Positions 54,656 through 64,000 of a DNA stretch of 64,000 bases are shown here, in pieces. The notes beneath the pieces were generated by a model. That model was not told the DNA's origin. It ran no database searches and saw only the letters and a list, made by a program, of their open reading frames with translations. The position numbers were made by a program, and so were the translations under genes. Source of the DNA: Adiantum capillus-veneris (lineage: Eukaryota > Streptophyta > Polypodiopsida > Polypodiales > Pteridaceae); the NCBI GenBank assembly GCA_014529385.2, contig CM043955.1, positions 136,720,108-136,784,107 of the forward strand, written 5' to 3'. Every line of letters begins with the position of its first letter. Position 1 is the first letter of the stretch.

Positions 54656-57600
54656 TAGATTACTGGAGTAAGGTGATTGACGAACCTCTTTCTTTTATAT
54701 AATTAAGAGAGTTTCTTCAAATTCATGCTTTGTTCATCCTCTTGACTTTTGGTGTTTATCGACACCACAATCCAATAAGATTTTCACTCTATCTTATCAA
54801 CAAGTTTGTCTCCTTTTTTCCCATTTTAAGTTGGAAATTCCCCAATTACATGAATTTGGTCAATTTGGAGATTCCCATAATGCGAGATTTCTACCATAAT
54901 ACCTAATATGGTCTTATTAGTCTTTGATTCATTTTTGCACATTATAGTGGGAATGAGGTATGATTCTAGTGTTTTTGTACAATAGATAGTCAAGAGTAGT
55001 ATCTTCTAGAGTGAAAAAGGTTAGGTGCACTAATGACAGACAGCACCTTTAAGCCAAAAAGACCCTGAGTAATGATAGAGTCCTCACCTGCATCCATATA
55101 AATAACTTAACAAATTCGTTAACCTTGAATATGTATTACATGTTTTAACGAATTTATTAGTTTTTATCCATGTCTTACTTAAATTTTTTTTACCTTAACC
55201 CTACCATCCAATATTGTTTGCATTTGTCACTATATTTCTTGAGAGAGTTTCATCAATTCTTATCATTTTCATTTTTTTATGATCTTAAGGTCATCACTCC
55301 TTCAAATAAAAAAATGAGAACATAGGTTATAAATAGTTAGTAAACACCCCCATTTTTAAAAAAAAAAATTGTTTAAATAGGATAAGTTCTTATCAGAAGG
55401 CCCCTAGCCCTTCTGATCCAAGTGTTTCACCCAAATTAGTGTCCCAAAGAGGTTTAAGATATGAGGTCTTTTTGTTGTTTTGTCAAGTTCACGATCTTTT
55501 AATATATAAGTGCTAGTAAGATGACAAATGCTCAAAATCTGCCAAAGTTTTCTTTAACTGTTCTGAGAGACTAATTAAAACATAATGTCTAAAGTGTAAA
55601 AAACTACTCGAAGTAGTACTAGACCAGAAGTTAGCCTTATTCCTTCAATAATATGATACTTTACTAGATACAGCCAGGCTGGCAAAGGTATATGATCAAA
55701 AGACTTGTTTCAAAGTGCATGAACACTAAGAAAGGTGAACCACTAAGTCGTCTAAGTTTTTTGTAATTCATAGCATGAAAGGGCCAAGTAACCAAGATCT
55801 TTTTATGTGATCAATGGTAAAACTAAATCATTCAACATTTACAATCTAGCAAGATGAGTATCTTTTATCATATAGGTCGGGAACGAGACAGTAGCATTAA
55901 AAGGGTGTGCATTAATCCAAAAAAAAAAAAGTCTAGTGAAAAAAGTGCACAATAGCTAGGTAAAAAACCTTCTAGTCCAAGCCTAGTATTTTTTTTAAAA
56001 CCCAAATATCAATCCTGCACCGCGTTTACGCGGACCAGTAATGTCATAGATGACTCCCCTACTCGAGAGTTTTTACTAATCCAGTTTCCACCTGTTATAC
56101 AACTTATGCTAGGAAATAGGCCAAGCAAACCCAACAACTAAAACCAAACAAAATCAACGGGGAAAGGAGTCCATATTGCTCAATCAATCCCCATAACTTT
56201 AGATTTACACAGTACACTTGTGATCGGCGGATCAACTGAGGTAGCCAGAATTTTTTCTTTTATATGACAGTATCAGTACAAGCACCTTAGATTAAAGTTT
56301 TTTTATAAAAAAATGTCTTAGTAAAATTTTGAAAGTAGAAAAAAACAATTGGTTTGTTTTTAGAGTGAATATGGCACCAACCTGAGAAGGAAGGTTTTGA
56401 TCAACCGACTCCATGGAGTTTTTTTGTTAGGAAATCAAGATTCAATGCACAACATGCAACACCCACACTCAACTCTCTTTCCAAAACACTCGCATGTCAA
56501 GGCTAAGTGAGAAGAAGAGCATCCCTCACCTCTATTTATAGTGGTTGAAGGAGGTAGTGCCATCAAATTTGAGAGGAGATAATCCCTCAAATCATACATC
56601 CACAATCAGATTAGGGCCCGAGATAACCAGCTCCACAAAGCAAGTATTAGGGGTAAATAGTAAAGGTGTAGAAAATATCAAGCGGCACGATACCTCAGTA
56701 TGATTCCCGTTGCCTGTGGCTATGCAGTTTACAGACGGCTAAGGTACTGGAGTAGGGAAGAGAGAAGGGAATAATGGTTTAGGGATAGTTTTCCAAAAGA
56801 TTATTATCACAACACCTCGGGGGGAGAGTTTTTAATAAAGTCTACGTCTTGTTTATGTAAGGGTCAAGAACCCCCCCTTTTTTTACTAGGGCTTTAGGGT
56901 TTTTTCCCATAATATAGTTAGGAGATAAAGTTTTAAGAGGTGGTTTACAGTAGCACATGTAGTAAGGGTTTTCTTCAAAAGCTACAAGTCGGGTGATACA
57001 CTGCAAAAGTATTCACCCCTCAATTTCTCTTTAAGTTTAAATGGTGCAAAGTCTGAGTGGGGGGTTTAACAACTATCACTTCCTTCATACATTAGTGGGC
57101 TCAATGGGAGTGAGGTATTTCCTACTTCAATGTGGGATATTTTGATGCATAGGTTCTAGTTTAGTTTAGATACTTTTGCAATGTTATATAAGCCAGATTA
57201 GTAACTAACAGAGAAGTGTGTGTGTGTTTCAATAACAATATAATTTATACACCAAAGAATCCTTTCAGATTACAAAAGACCCTAGAAACTGTGTCAATGA
57301 AAAGGTAGTATAATTTACATTAATAGTACAGAATAGTCTTATACACAAGTGCTCAAATCAAGAGCTAGAAGATGTAATAGTCTGCCATCTTCAAGCCAAG
57401 GAACTTTGAAAACCATAGTTGAGAAGGTAACCCTCACCTGCAACCTTTGGAACAACACAACATTTAGTTAGCATTGGTACCGTATGCAGGTGATGAAAGG
57501 GTATTCCACATGTTATAGATGTCACCCAACTAGATTGCTTTCAAAGAAAAATAGTAAGGAACCATAACATATATACAGAGATGGTTTCATTTACAAGCTC

Positions 57601-57847
57601 TTATGAGATAAAGTTCAGCAAAAGAAGCTATTCAAGTGCCTCTACCAGTATATGCATGAGGAATACTCACAACCATCAAATAGTTCGGACAGCAATCCAT
57701 TTCAATGCCAAAAGTCACCTGAGAATGAGTTGGAGCATCAAAGTCCATAATAGCTTGCTTATCCTTGCTCTTTGCCATAGATCCAACATTTAACACTACC
57801 CCTTTGTAGGTAAAATCCTCACAGTCCTATAGTACAGACACTTCTCG
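54656..57847. other. non-coding, no gene recognised
   Basis: AT-rich with several homopolymer runs. The stretch 57080-57240 (GGGCTCAATGGGAG, then TTATATAAGCC and a GT repeat) resembles the 3' part of an LTR but has no partner here. No conserved frame. Confidence 0.4.
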
Positions 57848-58110
<263 letters not shown>

Positions 58111-58379
58111 TGAGATAACACTTAGAGGGTGTTGTAGCACAGACCTGTCAGGAGGGATACACCGTGAAGTTAAGCAAAAAATGACAGAGTTTTTAGAGCC
58201 AAAAAAACCCGCCGAATGAACATGTGTGTGTGTGTGTGTGTGTGTGTGTTGGCATTTAAGGCGTGTCATTTAAGGCACCTCCAAAATCTGAACTACTGAA
58301 TTACCTACTATATTTCACCAAGGACTCCCTAGATCACTTAGCCCCAGAAAATAACGTCCAAGGAATTTAACATATTGTC

Positions 58380-58965
58380 AACCACCCATATTTACACCAT
58401 TTTGAGAATCACCAGTCCCAATATCCCAATAATACCAGTATCAGTATAGTATTAGTGCACAAGTAGCACCAGTATCAGTACATAAGTAGCATCAATCCAT
58501 TATTTTAAAGTAGACAACCCGTACTAGTACCAATACACAGTAGTATCAGTACCAGTAGCACCAATATTTGTCCATTATAATATTGTACACAAACAGTGCC
58601 AGTTCCAGTGCCAGTATATCACATAAGTAATTGTGCTACACATTATCTACATGAAAAGGTTATGTGAATCTCATGTTTCACCTTACGTGAGACATACAAC
58701 ACCAACACCGTATAGAACCAGTTCATAATGCCTATACTATCCCTTACTCTATCCTAGCTAGGTAAAGGGTCAACCTATTTTTTTCTCACCAGTTCTAGTA
58801 TCACCAGTACCAAACCAATAAAGCACCAGTCCACCTGTAGCACCAGTACCAATACACAAGTATCATCAGTCCAGTATATTACAGTTACACAATAGTACTA
58901 GTATCAGTTTAGTGCCAGTACACAGGAAGTACCAGTACCATTTTCACAAGTAGCACTAGTAAGAG
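58380..58965. repeat. degenerate CAGTA-rich tandem repeat
   Basis: ACCAGTATCAGTACA, AGTAGCACCAGTACC and similar phrases recur about thirty times with a loose 6-bp period. No gene. Confidence 0.75.
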
Positions 58966-58970
58966 CTCTG

Positions 58971-58983
58971 ATACCACATAAGA
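58971..58983 (-). other. possible primer binding site, tRNA-iMet
   Basis: On the minus strand GTGGTATCAGAGC. If real, an LTR lies at 58984 and above and an interior toward 58.3 kb, which is only CAGTA repeat. No LTR boundary was found, so this is weak. Confidence 0.35.
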
Positions 58984-59203
58984 CCTAGGAGACTGTGATG
59001 TTGAATCCACCACCCTACCACCCTATATAGGCCAGCTCCTAGCCCTAGCCATAATATGGATCCCCGGTCCACACTGGTCCAGTCCGAGCCCCTGGCTCAG
59101 ATCTTTGACCCCGTAGGTTGAGCCTTGCTCCTTAGGATCCTTGTCCTAATAGCTCCTCACTATTCTAGCATTTTCTCCACCCACATAGTGCTTCTCCCCT
59201 TTC

Positions 59204-59985
59204 TCACACTACACCGCACCGTGCACTCATCTGCACGAGGGCACTCACACAGAGGATATTGTGGTCAGGATAGGGGTTGGGGTCGCTTCTCGTCTCTTTT
59301 TTGTCATCTTTCAAGAGCTTGATATCATGTTTTAAGGCTTGAGACATGAATTCACTTAGCATATAAATGTTTGGCATGGTGAGGAAGAGATCTTTTACAT
59401 CATCCCTTTGGCCCCACATCAAAATTTATAGATGTAATAATCTTCATGCCATGCTAGATCAAAAGTGAGTTGCCTAAATTCAGACACATAGACCAATGCA
59501 GGGCAAGAGCTTTTTCAAGCTTGGTTCGGAAACACTTGTGTATCTACTTCTCCAAAGGTTGCTAAGGACTCTTTTACAAAAGCCTCAAAGTCATAGAGTA
59601 GAGGAGAGTCTTTTTCAAGCACGAGTGCAAACCAAGAGAGGGCCATACCTGAGAGAAGTTTGCCAACAAGACCAACTTGGGAAGCACTCGCATGATCGTA
59701 CTTTGGTTGCATGCATATTAATAGCCTCACTTGTTGGAGGAGGCTTAGAACTTTGACCTTGTCCCGGATCAATTTTTTAAAGGTAGGCTAACCTTGGGCT
59801 CCTTCCTTTGTAGAGGGATGGTTGAAGAGAGGACTGGGTGGTGGTTAATGTTGGGTTCGCATAGTTCTTAGACCTGGTGCCACTTACAATTGTGCATTGC
59901 TCTCATGTATCTTTTGAATTTGTTTCTACAAGTTTTGCAACGTGGTTGTGACACCGTCCAGTACAAATTCCATGTCACGGAGTGG
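59204..59985 (-). pseudogene. gypsy gag fragment
   Basis: From about 59980 down: DGVTTTLQNL, KVKVLSLLQQ and then LVGKLLSGMALSWFALVLEK + DSPLLYDFEAFVKE, the core of a plant retrotransposon gag. It continues in another frame as MWGQRDDVKDLFLTMPNI and MSQALKHDIKLLK. Several stops. No zinc knuckle before homology ends near 59200. It lies downstream, in its own sense, of the integrase at 61 kb, which is the reverse of normal order. Confidence 0.75.
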
Positions 59986-61025
59986 AGTCTTGCCAAACTA
60001 TTATGAGTGTATCGACCTACAGGAGAGAAGGCGCTCACAATACCAGAGCTTGGTGTTTGATTGCAAGGCTTTTAATTACAACACTTGTTTGGCAATGATA
60101 AGGGTTGAGTGCAAGGATTGCAAAAATTAGGCTTGATTATAAGATTGGGGCTAGAAGAGCTTACAAGGTTTGATTGCAAGGATTTAAGATTTAAGTGCAA
60201 GATGAGAGCTAGAAGAGGACTTGTCTCAAAAGAGCCTCACAAATGGTGTTGGCAGAACTAAGGCTTAAGTTCAAGATGAGATCTAGAAGAGGACTTGTCT
60301 CAAGAGCTTCACAAATGGTGTTGGCAAAACTAAGGGGCTTTGTAGTGCAAGACCTCTACTTATAGTGAAGCCTAAGGAGGTTAAGAATTTTCTAGGCTCT
60401 ACCTTTTAGAACCTTCTAGCTCTTCTAGAACCGTCTAGTTCTTCTAGAACCTTTAGTTTCTTCCTAGAACTTTTTAGATTCTTCTAGTTACTTATGTAAC
60501 CTTCTAGAAAGCAGGGCTTTTGAAGATGTTGAATCATTGGCGAGTGCATGGTATGTCTTCATGTGTGTAACGTGAGAACAAGTGATTGAAAGGTTGGAGT
60601 CTTGCTACATCCCGTATGAATTTTTGCATAATCACTTGAGCGTTGTGTATGGGCCAATTTCGGGGGTTTCACTATGTGTAAAACTACCATATCACGTGCG
60701 TTCAAGACATGTTTGTAGAACCCCTTATCTGTGAGTTTTGTTAGAAATATAATGTACCCTTTTCTTTTAAAATGTGTGATTTTTTTCAAATTTGAAAAAG
60801 TAATGCCCTTATGTATATATATTTATGTAGGTTTCAAGAACTTTAATTACCTTCTATTGAACTCACGTGATAGGTTACATTTTTATTAGATGACCTTCCC
60901 GGGGGGCCAATGTACGTGTGAAGGAGGGACTCGCTCAAGCCTTGGCACTATTGTGGATAGTGGAGAAGTACTTTGTCTCCTTTATCATACTCAACTAGTT
61001 TGCAGCCACCATCGTAGTAGCATTT
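59986..61025 (-). other. probable LTR or leader between integrase and gag
   Basis: Non-coding. It contains a 74-bp tandem duplication (60191-60264 / 60265-60337), a cluster of TTCTAGAA palindromes (60404-60510) and a CCCGGGGGG run at 60898-60906. The position between a pol end and a gag start suggests an LTR, but no TG...CA borders or primer site could be fixed. Confidence 0.4.
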
Positions 61026-61780
61026 CTACCATGCTTGATCTTGATGCACGTTATGTAGGAGATCACCACGAAGTAGAGGCTGAACTTGCAGCATATGATG
61101 TAGCCATTCTATGGAATCACCTTTGGAGGGATTCAAATAAAGGTCCTTCATATCAGGAGGAAGCCAGGGATCCCTACCATAGAGTGCACGAAAAGGACTC
61201 ACTCTGGTGGAGGCTTGTACAGATGTGTTGTAGGCATAAATGGCGTATGGGAGGATCCGATGACATTCCTGATGTAGTGGGTCAATAAAATCAGAGATGA
61301 CTTGTTTAATGGTCTTGTTAAGCCTCTCAGTCAATCCATTAGTCTAAGGGTGATAAGGTGATATAAAAAGTTGTTGAATGTTGAGAACATGTGATAAAAT
61401 CTGTAAAACTTCACTTATAAACTATGTGCCTTAGTCAAAGAGTAATTGGATTTGGGCGTCGTGAGTAAATATCATCTTTTGAAGTAGAGCATTGGCGGTG
61501 GTGTTGGCTATGACATCAGGCATGGCAATTGCTTCGCAGCATCGTGTTAAATAGTCAGTGGCCACTAAGATGTCGTGTTTACCCTACAGTGAAATTGGAA
61601 AAGGCCCCATGAAGTCCCATCCAACTAACTTGAATGGTTCTTGGACTGTGATTGGTCGACCTTTTGTCAGGGGGTTTTGATTTTTTGGCATGTTTGGCAC
61701 TATTGCAAGAAATTTGATATTGTGTGGCGTAGGTTTGGCCAATAATAATGCTTCCAAATCCTCTCTAAAACCTTATGAAA
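61026..61780 (-). pseudogene. gypsy integrase
   Basis: On the minus strand: KKSKPPDKRSTNHSPRTIQV, WMGLHGAFSNF, ITLSP then a stop, and an open stretch TERLNKTIKQVISDFI, YAYNTSVQASTRVSPFRALY and GRDPWLPPDM. It is decayed through the catalytic core by stops, with a clean 102-codon tail. It belongs with the reverse transcriptase and RNase H upstream on the same strand. Confidence 0.82.
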
Positions 61781-62159
61781 TCCTTAATGTTCTGATACAA
61801 GATGACCATAATAGTGTTGTAGGTACTCAGCTCGTAATGTTGCGGGGACATAGATGTGTGGTTGTTGACCTGGTGTTGTGTAAAACACAACATTATTGAT
61901 GATGATGATGAATTTTGTTGGGGAGAAAGATGGGTAGATTTCACTTTTTGGTGGATGCGGGATTGAATTTCTAGGTCCTTTTGTTGTAGAACAATGATCT
62001 AATGCAAGTGGATTGGAAGATCTGAAGCAGAAGGTGAAAATTGGGTGTTTTGGACTTCTTCTTGGGATAATTCATTAGTAATGTAGTTGGTTTCACCCTT
62101 CTTGTATTTTATTGTGAAGGTATACCCTTGCAAGGTAGAATCAAATGTAGTAAACGACC

Positions 62160-62690
62160 TGAGGGGTGATGTTTATGTAAGAGGGGAATGATAGGTTGAT
62201 GGTCAGTTTTGACTAAACGGTGTGATCCATGCAAGTATGGGTGTAATTTAGAAAATGCCCATAAAACAGCTAGTAATTCTTTCTCTGTGGTTGAATAGTT
62301 CTACTCAATAGAGGTAGGAGATCGGCTAATGAAGGAAATTGGACGCCAACCAGCTTCCTCAATCTGCAAGAGGACAGCTCCTAAACCCTGGCTAGATGCA
62401 TCTGTCTATAATAAAAAGGGCTTTTGAAAGTTGGGGTGAGCAAGGAATGTTGCTTTTAAAATAAGTTCTTTGAGCTTGTCAAAGCTTTGTTGACATGTAG
62501 AAGTTCATTGATACTTTGATCCTTTTTTTGAGTAGCTGCCAAAGAGAATAGGTGATTGAGGCCATCTAAGGGAAAAATCTCAAGGAGAAGTTTGCCATCC
62601 CAAGAAAACTTTGAAGGTTTTTCACATTGGAAGGAGGAGGATAATCCTAGATGGCTTTTACTTTAGAAGTATCCGTCTCAATACCATTTG
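62160..62690 (-). pseudogene. gypsy RNase H
   Basis: FQKPFLL, a stop, then TDASSQGLGAVLLQIEEAGW, RPISFISRSPTSIE, a stop, and NYSTTEKELLAVLWAFSKLH then HRLVKTDHQPI. The catalytic Asp (TDAS) and Glu (TEKE) are present. YPPPSNVKNLQSFLG near 62640 joins it to reverse transcriptase. Confidence 0.85.
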
Positions 62691-62705
62691 CAGACACAAT
62701 AAAGC

Positions 62706-63281
62706 CTAAAAATATGAGCTTAGTTGTGCTTTCTTCAATTGGAGCTGAAATATGTGCCTTTGAATGTGTGTCAGAACTTCTCGTAGGACTTGTAGGTGTT
62801 GAATACAAGTGTGAGTATGTATCAAAATATCATCAAGATATACTAAAAGAACACCTTGCTGTGGATAAAGTTTGAAAAAATGTGTTTTTGCCATGCGTTG
62901 AAACATGCTTGCTGCATTTGATAGCCCAAAAGGCATGCGAGTAAACTGGCGGTGTCTGAAAAGCAGTCTTGTGAGCATCAACTAGGTCAAGGGGAATTTG
63001 TCAGTGTCCAGATGCTAAATCTAAGGAAGTGAAGTAACGTGACCTTCTTAATTGATCCAGTAGGTCATCAACACGGGGTAAGGGTACAGATTGTGAACAG
63101 TGATCTTGTTGAGCGGCTTCAACTTAATGCAAATTCTGTAAGAACCATCATCTTGGCAGACTAGAAGGGGCTCTGATGCCCATTCACTATTGGAAGGAGT
63201 AATCACTCCTTTCTCAAGCATCTCTTGGACGGCTTGGTTGATTTGTTCAATAGCGGCTAGGGAGCATCGTCGTGAGGCCAT
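62706..63281 (-). pseudogene. gypsy reverse transcriptase
   Basis: VQEMLEKGVITPSNSEWASE, DDGSYRICIKLKPLNKITV, YFTSLDLASGH, a TGA in place of Trp, QIPLDLVDAHKTAFQTPP, MPFGLSNAASMFQRM and the catalytic box VYLDDILIHT. It is nearly complete, with one stop and small frameshifts. Its wording differs clearly from the chromovirus at 40 kb, so it is another family. Confidence 0.88.
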
Positions 63282-63576
63282 TTTAATTGGAGGTGAGTTA
63301 CTGGTGCGTATAGAGTGGTAGGCCAGTAAGACTTATCTAAGTGGTGGTTTTTTATGTGTAAATAATTAAGGAAAACATTGAAGTAAAGCACAAACATCTT
63401 TAGTACATGTGTAAACATCCACAAGTGTGTGCTGCACATGAACAAAATTTGGACCGTTTTGTGGATAAATAAATGGAATTGGGAGTGCATGTGGGATCAC
63501 CAAGTGAAGTGTATCAAATTGAAGACGATCTTTCATTTTCAGAAAACCAATTGCATCCAATTGTAATTGGGAGCAA

Positions 63577-63790
63577 CTAGCAAGGAAGAACATAAAAATC
63601 ATGAGAAACTGTATGCTGAGCAACATGAAAAGTGCAATGGGTGATTGTGCGAGAGTGGTACAATTGTTTATCATTGCCAAAGAGGACGGAAATAGGATCT
63701 GTGGTGCTAATGGGTAATTCTAGGTTCTGGACTAAAGTTTCACTAATGGAGGAAATGGTGCTACCTGTGTCAAGTAGTGCTTCATGAAGA
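63577..63790 (-). pseudogene. gypsy aspartic protease
   Basis: HEALLDTGSTISSISETLVQ carries the active-site DTGS (Asp at about 63769-63771). THCTFHVAQHTVSHDFYVLP follows, the second landmark of clan AA retroviral-type proteases. It sits immediately before reverse transcriptase, as expected. Confidence 0.78.
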
Positions 63791-63999
63791 AGCTCAATGT
63801 CTTCAGGCTTTCTTTCCAATTGTTGTATGTGCAATGCAAGAAGTTCTTCTCTACTCATTCCATCTTCCCATGGCAATACATTCCATGTAAGAACTACGTC
63901 TTCAATTGGCATCACAAGTTTTTGACCATACATCAATTCAACAAGCATATAGCCAGTAATCGAACTATGTGTGTTACAATCATCACATAATGCAAACAA
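63791..63999 (-). pseudogene. integrase C-terminal fragment fused to the protease
   Basis: SITGYMLVELMYGQKLVMPI, LTWNVLPWEDGMSREELLAL, HIQQLERKPEDIEL. This is the distal integrase/GPY-like region of another gypsy copy, read through in the same frame into the protease. Gag, LTR and zinc knuckle that should lie between are missing. The window ends here. Confidence 0.65.
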
Positions 64000-64000
64000 A

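Noticed and set aside
56424-57250. A solo copia-like LTR starting TGTTAGGAAATCAAG
   Set aside because: The start resembles the inverted end of the copia LTR for about 11 bp only. No second end, primer site or duplication was found.
61690-61899. A plus-strand 69-codon protein, and the plus-strand frames at 59-63 kb generally
   Set aside because: They lie opposite recognisable minus-strand gag, integrase, RNase H and reverse transcriptase, and show no domain.

Overview
The window reads as nuclear DNA of a land plant, most likely a fern or another early-diverging vascular plant. The reasons are one intron-less PLS-type pentatricopeptide-repeat (PPR) gene with the wording typical of seedless-plant organelle editing factors, chromodomain Ty3/gypsy and Ty1/copia retrotransposons with initiator-tRNA-Met primer sites, an En/Spm (CACTA) remnant with a DUF4216-like segment, many long GA/CA/GT microsatellites, and no bacterial-style gene packing. 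Only the PPR gene (5050-6456, minus) looks like an intact host gene. Almost everything else is transposon or satellite DNA. The species call is inference.

Layout. 1-5 kb: an unidentified broken minus-strand reading frame, a divergent LTR relative of the 37-44 kb gypsy element, and a microsatellite cluster. 5-8 kb: the PPR gene, a C27 tract, a foldback element (6778-7570) with a tRNA-like Pol III promoter inside, and a second SINE-like piece. 8-13 kb: a ~646-bp tandem repeat interrupted by a minus-strand CACTA remnant, then an almost perfect 60-bp-arm hairpin (13091-13217). 13.6-19.2 kb: a complete Ty1/copia element with LTRs about 2% diverged and target-site duplication GGATC. 19.2-28.7 kb: a degenerate satellite array (50-bp and related units) interrupted by a non-autonomous minus-strand LTR element, here called element A (20564-27190, duplication CTATG). 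28.7-36.0 kb: an A-rich block and a 5'-truncated plus-strand relative, element B. 36.0-51 kb: the same satellite family in the opposite orientation, interrupted by a complete but decayed chromodomain gypsy element (36796-44482, duplication CTTGA). 52-54.7 kb: a decayed DUF7869-type transposase-like gene. 57.8-59 kb: long CA repeats and CAGTA-rich repeats. 59.2-64 kb: permuted minus-strand gypsy fragments.

Two things stand out. Elements A and B carry a gag-like protein built from about five ~50-residue modules with a Y-x-D-x-x-G-x-x-Y signature around a zinc knuckle. In B this is followed by retropepsin-like segments, and no reverse transcriptase is visible. The long leader of A carries about nine copies of a palindrome with 10-14 bp arms. 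At larger scale, satellite DNA on both sides of 28.7-36.0 kb is arranged as an imperfect inverted repeat, and at least three LTR elements landed in it. No CRISPR array, intact tRNA, rRNA or operon was seen. All coordinates and divergence estimates are by eye.
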